From Chromohalobacter moromii (GTDB lineage: Bacteria > Pseudomonadota > Gammaproteobacteria > Pseudomonadales > Halomonadaceae), in NCBI RefSeq assembly GCF_023091865.1, contig NZ_JAHXDI010000003.1, forward strand, positions 434,001 to 498,000: 64,000 bases of DNA, given 5' to 3'. The translations under genes and the position numbers were made by a program. Below are positions 18,546 through 28,468 of this stretch, piece after piece. Position 1 is the stretch's first letter, and each line of letters starts with the position of its first letter. Under the pieces are notes generated by a model. That model ran no database searches. It was not told the DNA's origin and saw nothing but the letters and a program-made list of their open reading frames with translations.

Positions 18546-19268
18546 ATGCGCCCGAGTGGACGACAGCCCGATCAACCCCGTGAGATTACGCTCGAGCGGG
18601 GCTATACGCGCCATGCAGAAGGTTCCGTTTTGGTGAGCTTCGGTGATACCAAGGTGCTGTGCAATGCCAGCGTCGAAGCCGGCGTGCCGCGTTGGCTGCG
18701 CGGTAAGCATCAGGGGTGGGTCACGGCGGAATACGGCATGCTGCCGCGCGCGACCCACACCCGTGGCGGACGTGAAGCCACGCGGGGCAAGCAAGGCGGT
18801 CGCACGCTGGAAATCCAGCGTTTGATCGGCCGTTCGCTGCGCACCGTGGTGGATCTCAAGAAACTCGGCGAATTCACGATCACCGTGGATTGCGACGTGA
18901 TCCAAGCCGATGGCGGCACACGCACGGCCTCGATCACCGGCGGCTGCGTGGCGTTGGTGGACGCGATCCATCACTTGCAACGCGAGAAGCTGATCAAGAA
19001 AGATCCCTTCAAGCAGCTTGTGAGCTCGGTGTCGGTGGGTATCTTCAAGGGCCAGCCAGTGGTCGATCTCGACTATCCCGAGGACAGCACGGCAGGCACC
19101 GACATGAACGTGGTCATGGCCGAGGATGGCGGCTTGATCGAGGTGCAGGGCACCGCCGAGACGGCGACGTTCACTCGTCAGGAGCTCAATGCGATGCTCG
19201 ATCTGGCCGAAGGCGCCGGAAGTCAGCTGTTCGCCCATCAGCGCGAGGCGCTGGGCTTTCGCGACTGA
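18546..19268 (+). CDS. rph: Ribonuclease PH
   Basis: Phosphorolytic 3'-5' exoribonuclease that trims tRNA 3' ends. Start chosen at 18546 ([20 protein letters not shown]) because GAGAGGTGG lies just upstream; this gives 240 residues, close to E. coli Rph (238). Conserved motifs include [33 protein letters not shown] and [18 protein letters not shown]. The C-terminus is intact, unlike the frameshifted E. coli K-12 copy. It is convergent with the crc-like gene across a bidirectional terminator. Confidence 0.96.
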   Translation: MRPSGRQPDQPREITLERGYTRHAEGSVLVSFGDTKVLCNASVEAGVPRWLRGKHQGWVTAEYGMLPRATHTRGGREATRGKQGGRTLEIQRLIGRSLRTVVDLKKLGEFTITVDCDVIQADGGTRTASITGGCVALVDAIHHLQREKLIKKDPFKQLVSSVSVGIFKGQPVVDLDYPEDSTAGTDMNVVMAEDGGLIEVQGTAETATFTRQELNAMLDLAEGAGSQLFAHQREALGFRD

Positions 19269-19298
19269 TCGCGGACGATAGCATACGCCAAGAACGCA

Positions 19299-19330
19299 CG
19301 ACGCCGGCCTAAGGCCGGCGTCGTCGTTTG
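19299..19330. terminator. Bidirectional terminator between rph and crc
   Basis: An 11-bp perfect stem (19299-19309 and 19313-19323, loop TAA) is followed by TCGTTTG on the plus strand. It lies between two convergent gene ends. Confidence 0.75.
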
Positions 19331-19346
19331 CGCGGGACCGGCGACG

Positions 19347-20114
19347 TTACAGGTCGAGATCGTACTCGACGATGAGCGGCGCGAATTCGGAGAAGGTCGC
19401 GTCGCGGTCGATCCAGGCATCCACCACGTGGCGGCGGAATTCGGGGCCGACGATCTGATAGTCGAGACGCCAGCCTTCCTGACGCATGCGAGGCACGTCC
19501 TGATCGAGCTGGGGCCACCAGGTGTACTGGCTGGCATCGCGATTGATTTCGCGGAAGGTGTCGATATAGCCCATCGGCCCGAAGACCTGGTCCATCCACG
19601 CGCGCTCTTCGGGGCGAAACCCGGGGGTGGTCTGGTTGTCGGCCCAGTTGGCGAGATCGATGGTCTTGTGCGCGATGTGCCAGGTGCCGCAGATGATGTA
19701 CTCGCGGCGTTTTTTCACCATCTTGCTGAGATATTCCTGGTACTGATTCATGAAGGACTGCTTAGCCTCCATGTCGCTACCGTCGGGCATCAGGAAGCTG
19801 GCGATGCTGAAGCGATCGTAATCGGCCTGCAGGAAGCGCGCTTCGTTATCGCACTGGGGAAAGCCCAGCCCGTACATGATGGCCTTGGGAATCTTGCGGC
19901 AATAGAGTCCTACACCCGAGAAACCGTCTTCCTCGGCATCCAGGAAATAGCCTTCGTATCCCTCGGGGAAAAGAATGCTGTCGTCGAGTTCGAAGCTTTT
20001 GGCCTTGAGATTCTGGACGCAGATGACGTCGGCGTCTTGGTTGGCCAGCCAGTCGAGAAACCCCCTCCCGACCGCTTCGCGGATTCCGTTGACATTGATG
20101 CTGGCGATTTTCAT
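19347..20114 (-). CDS. crc: Crc-type, catalytically degenerate exonuclease III homologue
   Basis: A 255-residue endonuclease/exonuclease/phosphatase-fold protein, with the start set at 20114 (MKIASINVNGIREAV). The fold is intact but ExoIII catalytic residues are replaced: ICVQNLK carries N35 where ExoIII has Glu (LQE), CGTWHIAH has T144 and H146 for the Asp and Asn of GDxN, and the terminal SDH is SEF (243-244). This is the pattern of Pseudomonas Crc, which works with Hfq in translational catabolite repression, and the rph-crc-pyrE gene order is the same. Automatic pipelines would probably call it xth. Function by orthology is likely, not proven. Confidence 0.85.
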   Translation of the reverse strand: MKIASINVNGIREAVGRGFLDWLANQDADVICVQNLKAKSFELDDSILFPEGYEGYFLDAEEDGFSGVGLYCRKIPKAIMYGLGFPQCDNEARFLQADYDRFSIASFLMPDGSDMEAKQSFMNQYQEYLSKMVKKRREYIICGTWHIAHKTIDLANWADNQTTPGFRPEERAWMDQVFGPMGYIDTFREINRDASQYTWWPQLDQDVPRMRQEGWRLDYQIVGPEFRRHVVDAWIDRDATFSEFAPLIVEYDLDL

Positions 20115-20207
20115 ACATGGTCCCTTTTTCGTCGCGCGTGTATGATACCTGAGCTTTCGACGTTTAGGTAAATGTGTAATAGCGATCAGGGTGATAGGGA
20201 GTCCGGC

Positions 20208-20894
20208 GTGACCGCGCAACTGCAATCATATCAGCAGGAGTTCATCGAATTCGCCATCGAAGAAGGTGTGCTCAAATTCGGTGAATTCACCCTCAAGTCT
20301 GGGCGGGTCAGCCCCTATTTCTTCAACGCCGGTCTATTCAAGAGCGGCCGCGCCCTGGCGCGTCTGGGCCGCTTCTATGCGCAGGCCATCGCGCATAGCG
20401 GGCTCGAGGCGGACGTGCTGTTCGGCCCTGCCTACAAGGGCATCCCGCTGGCGGCGACCACGGCCGTGGCACTGGCCGATCATCATGACCGCGACTTGCC
20501 GTTCGCGTTCAACCGCAAGGAAGCCAAGGCTCACGGCGAAGGTGGCAACATCGTCGGCGCCGCGCTTGCCGGGCGGGTGCTGATCATCGACGACGTTATC
20601 ACTGCGGGTACCGCGATCCGCGAGGTCATGGAGTTGATCGATGCCGCCGATGCCCAGGCGGCGGGCGTGGTCATAGCCCTCGATCGTCAGGAATGCGGCC
20701 AGGCCGAAGAGGGCGCTCAGCGCCGCAGCGCTATTCAGGAGGTCGAGGCACGCTACGCTATGCCGGTCGTGAGTATCGTCACGCTCGACCAGGTGCTGAC
20801 CTATCTCGAAACCCATGCCGGCAACGACCTCAAGCCCCATGCCGAGGCCATTCGTGCGTATCGTGATCGTTACGGCGTGCGGCTCGACGGATAA
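20208..20894 (+). CDS. pyrE: Orotate phosphoribosyltransferase
   Basis: Condenses orotate with PRPP to OMP in pyrimidine synthesis. The PRPP-binding motif [13 protein letters not shown] is clear, as are [21 protein letters not shown] and [11 protein letters not shown]. The start is placed at GTG 20208 (AGGGA upstream; alignment of [19 protein letters not shown] with family N-termini), giving 228 residues; an ATG at 20172 would add 12 atypical residues and reach toward the divergent crc promoter. The gene is divergent from crc, as in pseudomonads. Confidence 0.95.
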   Translation: MTAQLQSYQQEFIEFAIEEGVLKFGEFTLKSGRVSPYFFNAGLFKSGRALARLGRFYAQAIAHSGLEADVLFGPAYKGIPLAATTAVALADHHDRDLPFAFNRKEAKAHGEGGNIVGAALAGRVLIIDDVITAGTAIREVMELIDAADAQAAGVVIALDRQECGQAEEGAQRRSAIQEVEARYAMPVVSIVTLDQVLTYLETHAGNDLKPHAEAIRAYRDRYGVRLDG

Positions 20895-20974
20895 GGTTTG
20901 AAAACGGCGTTTCTAAACTGATGCGATTATGCCATAGTGGTGGCAGTGTTCACCATCTTTTGCGGGAGTCCCCC

Positions 20975-21529
20975 ATGATCAAGTCACTCGGTTTCGCGCT
21001 CACTTCCGCCGGCCTCCTGCTGGCCAGCCAGCAGGCCATGGCGCTCAGCGTTTCTGCCAATGCGGGCGCCGACTCACAGGGGGTCGAGGCGAGCCAGAGC
21101 ATCTTCCCGACCCTGCGCGCCAGTGTCGGCTACTTCACCTCGGACGATAGCGGTCATGACGCCGATACCTACTCCGGATCGTTGATGTTCTCGCCGTATC
21201 TGCCGCTGGTCGACCTCTCGGTGGGCGCGCGCTATCAATACCAGGATACGCACTTCGGCGACGGTGGCGGCGTCGGTCTCGGCGGCTCGGCCTACGTCGA
21301 TACGCCGATTCCGCTGACCTCGGTGGGCGGCTACGGCTTTTATACGCCGGATGGCCTGAGCCATGGCGACATCGAGAAGAGCTATGAGTACGGCGCCCAG
21401 GCGCGAGTCAATGTCGTCTCGCAGACTTATCTCTATGGCGGCTATCGTTATTATCGCACCGACTTCGACGAGAGCGGTGAGCATACCCTCGACAGTGGAC
21501 CGGTAGTCGGCGTCAGCGTCGGCTTCTGA
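20975..21529 (+). CDS. YfaZ family outer-membrane protein
   Basis: A 184-residue exported protein with start at 20975 (GGGAGTCCCCC upstream). Residues 1-22 form a signal peptide ending AMA. The rest alternates short aromatic/polar strands (ASVGYFTSDDSG, VDLSVGARYQYQDTHF, YGGYRYYRTDF) and ends GVSVGF, with the terminal Phe typical of outer-membrane beta-barrels. The pattern matches YfaZ. Its role is not established. It is monocistronic with a hairpin after the stop codon. Confidence 0.8.
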   Translation: MIKSLGFALTSAGLLLASQQAMALSVSANAGADSQGVEASQSIFPTLRASVGYFTSDDSGHDADTYSGSLMFSPYLPLVDLSVGARYQYQDTHFGDGGGVGLGGSAYVDTPIPLTSVGGYGFYTPDGLSHGDIEKSYEYGAQARVNVVSQTYLYGGYRYYRTDFDESGEHTLDSGPVVGVSVGF

Positions 21530-21550
21530 CGGCGCCGGGCGCTGTAGAAA

Positions 21551-21586
21551 GCAATGATCGGCGTCCCATTCGGGGCGCCGATTGCG
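21551..21586 (+). terminator. Hairpin after yfaZ
   Basis: Arms ATCGGCGTCCC (21557-21567) and GGGGCGCCGAT (21572-21582) pair with one G-T, extended by GCAAT/ATTGC outside with a bulge. It follows the yfaZ stop codon and lies in the leader of trmL. There is no T-run. Confidence 0.5.
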
Positions 21587-21626
21587 TATCATGGGGGCTC
21601 ATCGCCGCCATGGCACAGTGATCCTC

Positions 21627-22121
21627 ATGCTCGATATCGTACTCTTTGAGCCCGAAATTCCGCCCAACACGGGCAATCTCATCCGTTTGTGCGCCAATAC
21701 CGGCTTCCGCCTGCATCTGATCGAGCCATTGGGCTTCGCGCTCGACGACAAGCGTCTGCGACGCGCGGGCCTCGACTACCATGAGTGGGCGAGGGTCAAG
21801 GTACACGCCGACTGGAACGCTTTCCACGAAAGCGTACAGCCGGCGCGCGTGCTGGCGGTGTCCACGCGCGGCCGCACCGGCTATCACGAGGTCGCCTACC
21901 GGGAAGGCGATGCCCTGGTCTTCGGCCCCGAGACCCGCGGGCTTCCACAGACCATGCTCGATGCCTTGCCGCCGGCGCAGCGGCTGCGCATTCCCATGCT
22001 GCCCGACAGCCGCAGCCTGAACCTGTCCAACGCCTGCGCGATCCTGGTCTTCGAAGCCTGGCGCCAGCTCGAGTTCGCCGGGGCGGGGATCGCCGATACG
22101 AGTATGGCACCCACGTCATGA
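21627..22121 (+). CDS. trmL: tRNA (cytidine/uridine-34-2'-O)-methyltransferase TrmL
   Basis: SPOUT methylase of the wobble 2'-O of tRNA-Leu. Start placed at 21627 ([17 protein letters not shown]), the canonical family N-terminus; the upstream in-frame codons are not conserved in type. Residues include [28 protein letters not shown] and [18 protein letters not shown], the trefoil-knot SAM-binding loops. It is 164 residues (E. coli 157). It overlaps rep by 4 bp (ATGA), implying translational coupling. Confidence 0.95.
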   Translation: MLDIVLFEPEIPPNTGNLIRLCANTGFRLHLIEPLGFALDDKRLRRAGLDYHEWARVKVHADWNAFHESVQPARVLAVSTRGRTGYHEVAYREGDALVFGPETRGLPQTMLDALPPAQRLRIPMLPDSRSLNLSNACAILVFEAWRQLEFAGAGIADTSMAPTS

Positions 22122-24175
22122 GCACTACGCCCTCGATTCGCCAACGCCTCGCCAAGCTCAACCCCCGTCAGCAGGAAGCCGCGCGCTATATCGACGGCCC
22201 TTGCCTGGTGCTGGCCGGCGCCGGGTCCGGCAAGACCAGCGTGATCACCACCAAGATCGCCTACCTGATCCAGGAATGCGGGATGAGCGCGCGCAAGATC
22301 GCGGCGGTGACCTTCACTAACAAGGCGGCGCGCGAGATGAAGGAGCGCGTGGGGGAGATGCTCCAAGGGCGCGAGGGCCACGGCCTGACGGTCTCGACCT
22401 TCCATACCCTGGGACTCAACATCATTCGCGGCGAGCTGAAGACGCTGGGCTACAAGCCGGGCTTCTCGCTGTTCGACCCCGAGGACGCCAAGGCACTGCT
22501 GCGCGACTTGATGCAGAAGGAAGCGGATACCGACGCTGAGCAGATCAACGCGGTGCAGGGGCAGATTTCCCAGTGGAAGAACGATCTGGTGCTGCCGGGG
22601 CAGGCGATCTCGCACGCCGCGGATGAAGACACCCAATACGCGGCGCGGGTGTACGAAGCCTATAGCCGGCATCTCAAGGCCTACAACGCGGTCGACTTCG
22701 ACGACCTGATCCTGCTGCCGGTGGTGCTGCTGCGCGATAATCCCGACGCCTTGGCCCGCTGGCAGCGCAAGATTCAGTACATGTTGGTCGACGAGTATCA
22801 GGACACCAACGTTAGCCAGTATCAGCTGGTCAAGCTGCTGATGGCCGAGCGCGCCACCTTCACCGTGGTCGGCGACGACGACCAGTCGATCTACGCCTGG
22901 CGTGGCGCGCGCCCCGAGAACCTGGTCACCTTGGGCGAGGACTTCCCGCGCCTGAACGTCATCAAGCTCGAACAGAACTACCGCTCCACCGGTACCATTC
23001 TGCGCGCGGCCAATACCCTGATCGGCAACAATCCCCACGTCTACGAGAAGACCTTGTGGTCGGAGATGGGCCAGGGCGATGCCATTCGTGTCATCGTCAA
23101 CCGCCACGAAGAGGCCGAGGCCGAGCGCGTGGCCAGCGAGATCCTCACCCGGCGCATCAAGGAACGTGCCGAATGGCGCGATTTCGCGGTCCTTTACCGG
23201 GGCAACTTCCAGGCGCGGTTATTGGAGCTCAAGCTTCAGCATTACCAGATTCCCTACAAGCTCTCTGGCGGCACGTCGTTCTTCTCGCGCAATGAAATCA
23301 AGGACGCCATGGCGTACCTGCGCCTGTTGATCAATCCCGGCGACGACAACGCCTTCCTGCGCATCGTCAACGTGCCGCGTCGGGAAATCGGCCCGGGGAC
23401 GCTGGAGAAGCTCGCCAACTACGCCACTGAGCGCAGTATCTCGTTGTTCGCCGCGTGCCACGAAATCGGCCTCGAACAGGTGCTGCCCACGCGTGCGGTG
23501 GAGCGCCTGTCGCGCTTCACGCACTTCATCGACGGCGTGCGCCGGCGCATGGATCAAGGCGATGCCATCGCGGCGATTCGCGACATGCTGCGCGAGATGG
23601 ATTACGAGGCCTGGCTGTTCCAGAACGCCAGCGCCCCGACCATCGCCGAGCGGCGCATGGCCAATGTGTGGACGCTGGTCGACCAGCTCGAAAAGTCGAT
23701 GCATCGCGATGACGAAGATGGCGATGCATCCGAGGAGACCGATGACGTACAGTCGGCGATATCACGCTTAGTGCTGCGCGATATCCTCGAGCAGCAGGCC
23801 GAGGAGGACGACTCCGACCGGGTGCAGTTGCTCACCATGCATGCCTCGAAGGGGCTGGAGTTCCCGCACGTCTACCTGATGGGACTGGAAGAAGAACTGC
23901 TGCCGCACCGCAATGCGATCGAAGCCGGCACCATCGAGGAGGAGCGGCGCCTCGCCTACGTCGGCATCACCCGGGCGCGGCGTACGCTGACGCTGACCCT
24001 GGCTCGCCAGCGCAAGGCCTACGGCGAGCTGCTGGACTGCACGCCCAGTCGCTTCCTCGAGGAACTCCCGCCCGACGATCTCGAATGGGAGGGTCGCGCC
24101 GACAAGGAAGACCCCGAGAAGAAGCAGGCGCGCGGCAAGGACGCCATCGCCGGTCTGCGCTCGTTGCTGGGATAG
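22118..24175 (+). CDS. rep: ATP-dependent DNA helicase Rep
   Basis: UvrD/Rep superfamily 1A 3'-5' helicase that clears proteins ahead of the replisome. Start at 22118 ([18 protein letters not shown]) overlapping trmL gives 685 residues (E. coli 673). Motifs: Q motif LNPRQQEA, Walker A GAGSGKTS, Ia [14 protein letters not shown], Walker [48 protein letters not shown] and [13 protein letters not shown]. UvrD is the alternative, but [19 protein letters not shown] and the length favour Rep. Confidence 0.94.
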   Translation: MSTTPSIRQRLAKLNPRQQEAARYIDGPCLVLAGAGSGKTSVITTKIAYLIQECGMSARKIAAVTFTNKAAREMKERVGEMLQGREGHGLTVSTFHTLGLNIIRGELKTLGYKPGFSLFDPEDAKALLRDLMQKEADTDAEQINAVQGQISQWKNDLVLPGQAISHAADEDTQYAARVYEAYSRHLKAYNAVDFDDLILLPVVLLRDNPDALARWQRKIQYMLVDEYQDTNVSQYQLVKLLMAERATFTVVGDDDQSIYAWRGARPENLVTLGEDFPRLNVIKLEQNYRSTGTILRAANTLIGNNPHVYEKTLWSEMGQGDAIRVIVNRHEEAEAERVASEILTRRIKERAEWRDFAVLYRGNFQARLLELKLQHYQIPYKLSGGTSFFSRNEIKDAMAYLRLLINPGDDNAFLRIVNVPRREIGPGTLEKLANYATERSISLFAACHEIGLEQVLPTRAVERLSRFTHFIDGVRRRMDQGDAIAAIRDMLREMDYEAWLFQNASAPTIAERRMANVWTLVDQLEKSMHRDDEDGDASEETDDVQSAISRLVLRDILEQQAEEDDSDRVQLLTMHASKGLEFPHVYLMGLEEELLPHRNAIEAGTIEEERRLAYVGITRARRTLTLTLARQRKAYGELLDCTPSRFLEELPPDDLEWEGRADKEDPEKKQARGKDAIAGLRSLLG

Positions 24176-24221
24176 CGCGCCATTGCCTTAATGCCCACCG
24201 CGTCATTCGACGGAGCCTTTT

Positions 24222-25067
24222 ATGAACCCGCACGCCCTGCGCTCGCTACTGTTCGTCCCGGCCACTCGGCCGGACCGCATCGCCAAGGCCTTGGCCAGCC
24301 CGGCGGATGCCGTGATCGTCGATCTGGAAGATGCCGTGGCCGACGGTGACAAGACCGCGGCCCGGGATGCCCTGGCGGCCTTTCTGGCGGACAATCCGCA
24401 GGCCTCGCTCGTGGTGCGCGTGAACGCACCCGATTCCCCGCATCATGCGCTCGACCTGGCGCTGTGCGCGCGTCATATGGCCGTCACGCACCTGCTCGTA
24501 CCCAAGGCCGAAGCCGTCCCAGCGCTGGAGCAGGCCGCCGCCTGCGGCAAACCGTTATGGCTGCAGATCGAAACCGCGACAGGGCTGCTGGCGTTGCCCG
24601 GCCTGGCGGGCATGGCCGGCGTCGAGCGGCTGAGTTTCGGGGCCCTGGATCTGATCACCGAGCTGGGACTCACACCCGAGACGCCGGGCGCGCGCCAAAT
24701 GCTCGACCAGGGACGCTACCAACTGGTGGTCCACTCGCGCGCGGCGGGCCTGGCCGCACCGCTCGAAAGCCCGCATCCGGCCATCGACGACACGGATGCC
24801 GTGGCGCGAACGGCCGTTCACGCCAAAGAGATGGGTTTCGCCGGCATGCTATGCATTCACCCCCAGCAATTGCCCGTGGTCAACCAAGCGTTTTCGCCCA
24901 GCGAGGCCGACGTCGACTGGGCCAGACAAGTGGTCGACGGTGCGAACCATCAGGCAGGCGCGTTCAGCGTCGCGGGCCAGATGGTCGATGCGCCAGTCGT
25001 CAGCCGTGCCCGGGGCATTCTCGCCAAGCACGAGGCGGGTGTTCGCGGTGGACAACACCTGCCCTGA
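24222..25067 (+). CDS. CitE-like HpcH/HpaI aldolase family lyase
   Basis: A 281-residue TIM-barrel protein of the citrate lyase beta-subunit/malyl-CoA lyase family. RSLLFVPATRP, DAVIVDLEDAV (metal-binding DLED region), VVRVNAPDS and IETATGL are the family blocks. The lack of citD/citF excludes a citrate lyase complex; such orphan proteins cleave or hydrolyse CoA thioesters such as (S)-citramalyl- or malyl-CoA. The exact substrate is not readable. GGAG precedes the ATG. It is followed at once by tRNA-Arg. Confidence 0.82.
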   Translation: MNPHALRSLLFVPATRPDRIAKALASPADAVIVDLEDAVADGDKTAARDALAAFLADNPQASLVVRVNAPDSPHHALDLALCARHMAVTHLLVPKAEAVPALEQAAACGKPLWLQIETATGLLALPGLAGMAGVERLSFGALDLITELGLTPETPGARQMLDQGRYQLVVHSRAAGLAAPLESPHPAIDDTDAVARTAVHAKEMGFAGMLCIHPQQLPVVNQAFSPSEADVDWARQVVDGANHQAGAFSVAGQMVDAPVVSRARGILAKHEAGVRGGQHLP

Positions 25068-25088
25068 CACAGTAGGATATGCCGCGTT

Positions 25089-25165
25089 CCGCCCTTAGCT
25101 CAGCTGGATAGAGCGTTGCCCTCCGGAGGCAAAGGTCGAAGGTTCGAATCCTTCAGGGCGGGCCA
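25089..25165 (+). tRNA. tRNA-Arg (anticodon CCG)
   Basis: A 77-nt cloverleaf can be drawn by eye: acceptor CCGCCCT (25089-25095) pairs with AGGGCGG (25155-25161), D-arm GCTCAGCTGGATAGAGC, anticodon stem TTGCC/GGCAA with loop CTCCGGA giving anticodon CCG (codon CGG), T-arm GAAGG-TTCGAAT-CCTTC, discriminator G and an encoded CCA. Confidence 0.97.
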
Positions 25166-25174
25166 AGAATATCT

Positions 25175-25210
25175 AAAAGCCCGCGAGTCATCTCGCGGGC
25201 TTTTTCTTTT
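25175..25210 (+). terminator. Terminator after tRNA-Arg
   Basis: The stem GCCCGCGAG/CTCGCGGGC with loop TCAT is flanked by AAAA on the left and TTTTTCTTTT on the right; a textbook intrinsic terminator that could also work on the opposite strand. Confidence 0.95.
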
Positions 25211-25308
25211 CTCTATTCCCCCTCCTGAATAGGCGTGGCAATACAGATGCCGTTTGAGTCCCTCAGTTCGGGATGATGACAACCCTCATGGTTTGGGCAT
25301 AAGGGCAT

Positions 25309-26694
25309 TTAGGCCGGACGGATGTTCTGGTTGACACGGAAAATGTTTGCCGGATCGAACTTCTTCTTGAGCTTTGCCAATCGCTCGTAGCTCGTACCGT
25401 AGGCGAAAGCGACGCGATCGCTCTCATCCCCGGTCAGGAAGTTGATATAGGCGCCACTGCTGGCGAAGGGTTGTGAGCGAGCAAAGAATTCACGTGCCCA
25501 GGCAATGCAGTGTGCGTCCTCGGCGGCCGTTTCCCATCGCGCATGCACGTTCAATACGTAGTTGGCATCACGGTTTGAGTAGGCCATTGCTTCGGGAAGT
25601 GCTCGGCGTGTCTGGCCTCCGATCGTGGCGATGAATATCTCGCATTGCGAAGACGGTAATGCACTGGCGTATTCGATGATGGCATCGATCGGCCCTTCGT
25701 CGAGGGTCGAGAAATTATGTGTTTTCCAGTAGTTGCGGGCACCTGGGGTCAACAGTGGGTCGAAAGCCTGTTGCCAGTCGGTATATGGCTGTATACCAAT
25801 GTGCTCGCCGTAGGCGGTGCCGAATTCGCGCAGCGGCGCGATGTGTGTCTCGCCTTCGGCGGGATCGCCGGCGTAGCACATGGCGAGGGCGACGATCTCT
25901 TTGCCGTGGACTTCCTCAGGCAGAAAGGGCAAGGGAGGGGCCTGGCGAGTGATCATCCACACGTTGAGTTCGTCCGGCATCGTTTCGGTGAAACGGGCAA
26001 ACTGTGTGATGACCGCTTTCGCTTGGTCGAAGGGGAAAACGATAAGACCGCATAGTACGTTGGGTCCCACCGGATGCAGTTGGTACTCGAAACGGGTCAC
26101 GATACCAAAATTACCGCCTCCGCCGCGCAGTCCCCAGAAAAGGTCGGCGTTTTCCGATTCACTGGCGTGTAATTCTTGACCATCGGCTGTAATCACCTCC
26201 ATAGAGAGTAGGTTATCTATGGTCATGCCGTACTTTCGGCTGAGCCAACCGAAGCCCCCGCCCAGAGTTAGACCGGCCACTCCCGTGGTGGAGTTGATGC
26301 CTAACGGTGTGGCGAGGCCGTACGCTTGGGCGGCGGCGTCGAAATCGGCGAGGGTACAGCCTGGCTCGACGGATCCGTGTTGACGCTCTGGGTCGATATT
26401 CACCTCCTTCATCAGTGAGAGGTCGATCATCAGTCCAGCATCGCAGACAGCGTTGCCTGCGATGTTGTGACCGCCGCCGCGTATGGAGAAGGACAAGTCG
26501 TGCTGGTGAATGAAGCGTAAGGAATGGACCACATCTGCAGCTGAAGTGCAGCGGACAATCATGGAAGGCCTGCGATCAATCATGGCATTCCAGATTTGGC
26601 GAACTTCGTCGTATTGCGGATCGTCGGGGAGAATCACGCTTCCCGCGACATTGGTCTTGAACTCCTTTAGTTGGGTCTGTGAAAACTGGCTCAT
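25309..26694 (-). CDS. FAD-binding oxidoreductase (BBE family)
   Basis: A 461-residue berberine-bridge-enzyme-like flavoprotein. Start placed at 26694 (MSQFSQTQLKEF). The FAD PP-loop has RGGGHNIAGN (H76, candidate 8-alpha-histidyl FAD link), followed by GGGFGWLSRKYG, GLRGGGGNFGIVT and the C-terminal BBE block FDPANIFRVNQNI. Such enzymes oxidise sugars, alcohols or secondary metabolites; the substrate here is unknown. Base composition is visibly lower in GC than the neighbours and the upstream DNA is AT-rich; together with the adjacent tRNA gene this hints at horizontal gain. Confidence 0.85.
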   Translation of the reverse strand: MSQFSQTQLKEFKTNVAGSVILPDDPQYDEVRQIWNAMIDRRPSMIVRCTSAADVVHSLRFIHQHDLSFSIRGGGHNIAGNAVCDAGLMIDLSLMKEVNIDPERQHGSVEPGCTLADFDAAAQAYGLATPLGINSTTGVAGLTLGGGFGWLSRKYGMTIDNLLSMEVITADGQELHASESENADLFWGLRGGGGNFGIVTRFEYQLHPVGPNVLCGLIVFPFDQAKAVITQFARFTETMPDELNVWMITRQAPPLPFLPEEVHGKEIVALAMCYAGDPAEGETHIAPLREFGTAYGEHIGIQPYTDWQQAFDPLLTPGARNYWKTHNFSTLDEGPIDAIIEYASALPSSQCEIFIATIGGQTRRALPEAMAYSNRDANYVLNVHARWETAAEDAHCIAWAREFFARSQPFASSGAYINFLTGDESDRVAFAYGTSYERLAKLKKKFDPANIFRVNQNIRPA

Positions 26695-26917
26695 AGCAAC
26701 CACCGTTACGTATGCCACGGGGCACACACCAAAGGCAGCCCCGGGCGGGGGAGAGGAATACGACCAGTCTGGCGATTAGCCTTATGCCTCACAGTGATCC
26801 CATGATTGGCATTTCGTCAGTGGATAAGCACAGTATAGGTGTGAATGTCAACAATCTCCTTTTGTTTATGCTCTTCCATCTTAATGTGTCTGCAGTAGGG
26901 CTTGGGGAGCGGATATC

Positions 26918-28432
26918 TCACTCGGCCACTTCCAGCCGCACCATGTGATAACTCAACGGTGTGAGCGCGCCCTTGAGCGCGGAGCCGTCGACGGTGAGCC
27001 CTTGGCCGGGCGTGGGCTGAATATGGCCGGGCCGCTCGGCGGTATTGGCCGCTTTCATGTCGGGATAGTCGATGCTTTGATGCTCTATGAGCCGGCAGGA
27101 TGTGAAGCCGCCCAGGTCGACATCGAACTCGAGCGAATCGCTGGGATGACGGTTGACGATGAACAGGGCGATGGTGCCCTGGGCTTCGTCGTGCACGGCT
27201 GAAACATCCAGATAGGGGACGTCACCGAGTTCATTCACTGGATAGGTCGGGCTGTCGACGGCCAGTCGCAGGGCCTTGCCACGGCCAAAGCGGGAAGCGA
27301 AATACAGCGGGTAGAAGATTGTCTGACGCCAGGCGCTGCCGCCACTTTCGGTCATGATCGGTGCGATGACGTTGACCAACTGCGCGATGCAGGCGATGCG
27401 CACGCGATCGGAGCGGCGAATGAAGGTGTTGAGCACGCAGCCGATCAGTAGCGCATCCTCGACGTTGTAGGCGTCCTCGAGTATCGCCGGTGCGAAGGGC
27501 CAGTCGTTGCCCTGCAGGATGCGTTTGTCGCGCTCGGTGCTGTGATACCAGACATTCCACTCGTCGAAGCAGATGTGCACGTCTTTGGTGGAGCGCTTCT
27601 TGGCCTTGATGTAGTCGATCACGCCGGCGATCGAGCCGATGTAACGGTCGAGCTTTTCGCTGAGCGCCAGGTAGCTACCCAGGTCGTCGGCGTAGTTGGT
27701 GAAGTACATGTGCAGTGAGATGTAGTCGACCGTCTCGTAGCAGTGGTCGAGCACGGTGGCTTCCCACTCGGGGTAGCTGGCCATGTCAGGGTTGGAGGAG
27801 CCGCAGGCGACCAGTTCGAGGCTGCTGTCGTAGGCCTTCAGCGCCTTGCCGGTTTCGTTGGCGAGGTGGCCGTATTCGTCGGCGTTCTTGTGACCGACCT
27901 GCCAGGGGCCGTCCATCTCGTTACCCAGGCACCACAGCTTGACGTTCCAGGGTGCCTGGCGGCCGTTGCGGATCCGCAGGTCGCTCCAAGCGCTGCCCTC
28001 GGGATGGTTGACGTATTCGAGGAAGTTGCGGGCAGCGTCGATACCGCGCGAGCCGAGATTGACCGCCAGCATCATGTCGATGCCGGCCAGCTCGCACCAG
28101 TCGGCGAATTCGTGAATGCCCACTTGGTTGGATTCGCGACTGTGCCAGGCTAGATCGAGGCGTACCGGGCGCTCATCGCGGGGGCCGATGCCATCTTCCC
28201 AGTTGTAGGCGGAGACGAAGTTGCCGCCCGGGTAGCGCACGATGGGCGGCGCGAGCTCCTTGACCATGTCCAGCACGTCGCGACGGAAACCGTCGTCGTT
28301 CGCCTCGGGGTGGCCGGGTTCGTAGATGCCGCTATAGATGGCCCGGCCCATGTGCTCGAGGAAGGCGCCGTAGAGGCGCTCGTCGATCTCGCTGATGACG
28401 AAGTCGCGGTGCAGGGTGACGCGAGTATGCAT
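26918..28432 (-). CDS. Alpha-L-arabinofuranosidase, GH51
   Basis: A 504-residue glycoside hydrolase that releases terminal arabinofuranose from arabinoxylan or arabinan oligosaccharides. The acid/base E172 is in WCLGNEMDGPWQ and the nucleophile E291 in HICFDEWNVWYH. IVRYPGGNFVSAYNWEDGIG is the family substrate loop. No signal peptide is present, so it works in the cytoplasm on imported oligosaccharides. This fits the pentoside symporter directly upstream (36 bp), which should be co-transcribed. AGGAG precedes the ATG. Confidence 0.94.
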   Translation of the reverse strand: MHTRVTLHRDFVISEIDERLYGAFLEHMGRAIYSGIYEPGHPEANDDGFRRDVLDMVKELAPPIVRYPGGNFVSAYNWEDGIGPRDERPVRLDLAWHSRESNQVGIHEFADWCELAGIDMMLAVNLGSRGIDAARNFLEYVNHPEGSAWSDLRIRNGRQAPWNVKLWCLGNEMDGPWQVGHKNADEYGHLANETGKALKAYDSSLELVACGSSNPDMASYPEWEATVLDHCYETVDYISLHMYFTNYADDLGSYLALSEKLDRYIGSIAGVIDYIKAKKRSTKDVHICFDEWNVWYHSTERDKRILQGNDWPFAPAILEDAYNVEDALLIGCVLNTFIRRSDRVRIACIAQLVNVIAPIMTESGGSAWRQTIFYPLYFASRFGRGKALRLAVDSPTYPVNELGDVPYLDVSAVHDEAQGTIALFIVNRHPSDSLEFDVDLGGFTSCRLIEHQSIDYPDMKAANTAERPGHIQPTPGQGLTVDGSALKGALTPLSYHMVRLEVAE

Positions 28433-28468
28433 GTCAGGCTCCTTGTAGCGGGGAAAACAGGTTTGAAA

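Noticed and set aside
19347-20114. Functional exonuclease III (xth)
   Set aside because: Key catalytic residues are replaced at several separate positions; Crc-type function fits better.
25089-26917. Attachment site at tRNA-Arg
   Set aside because: No second copy of the tRNA 3' end and no integrase gene were found, so an att site cannot be claimed.
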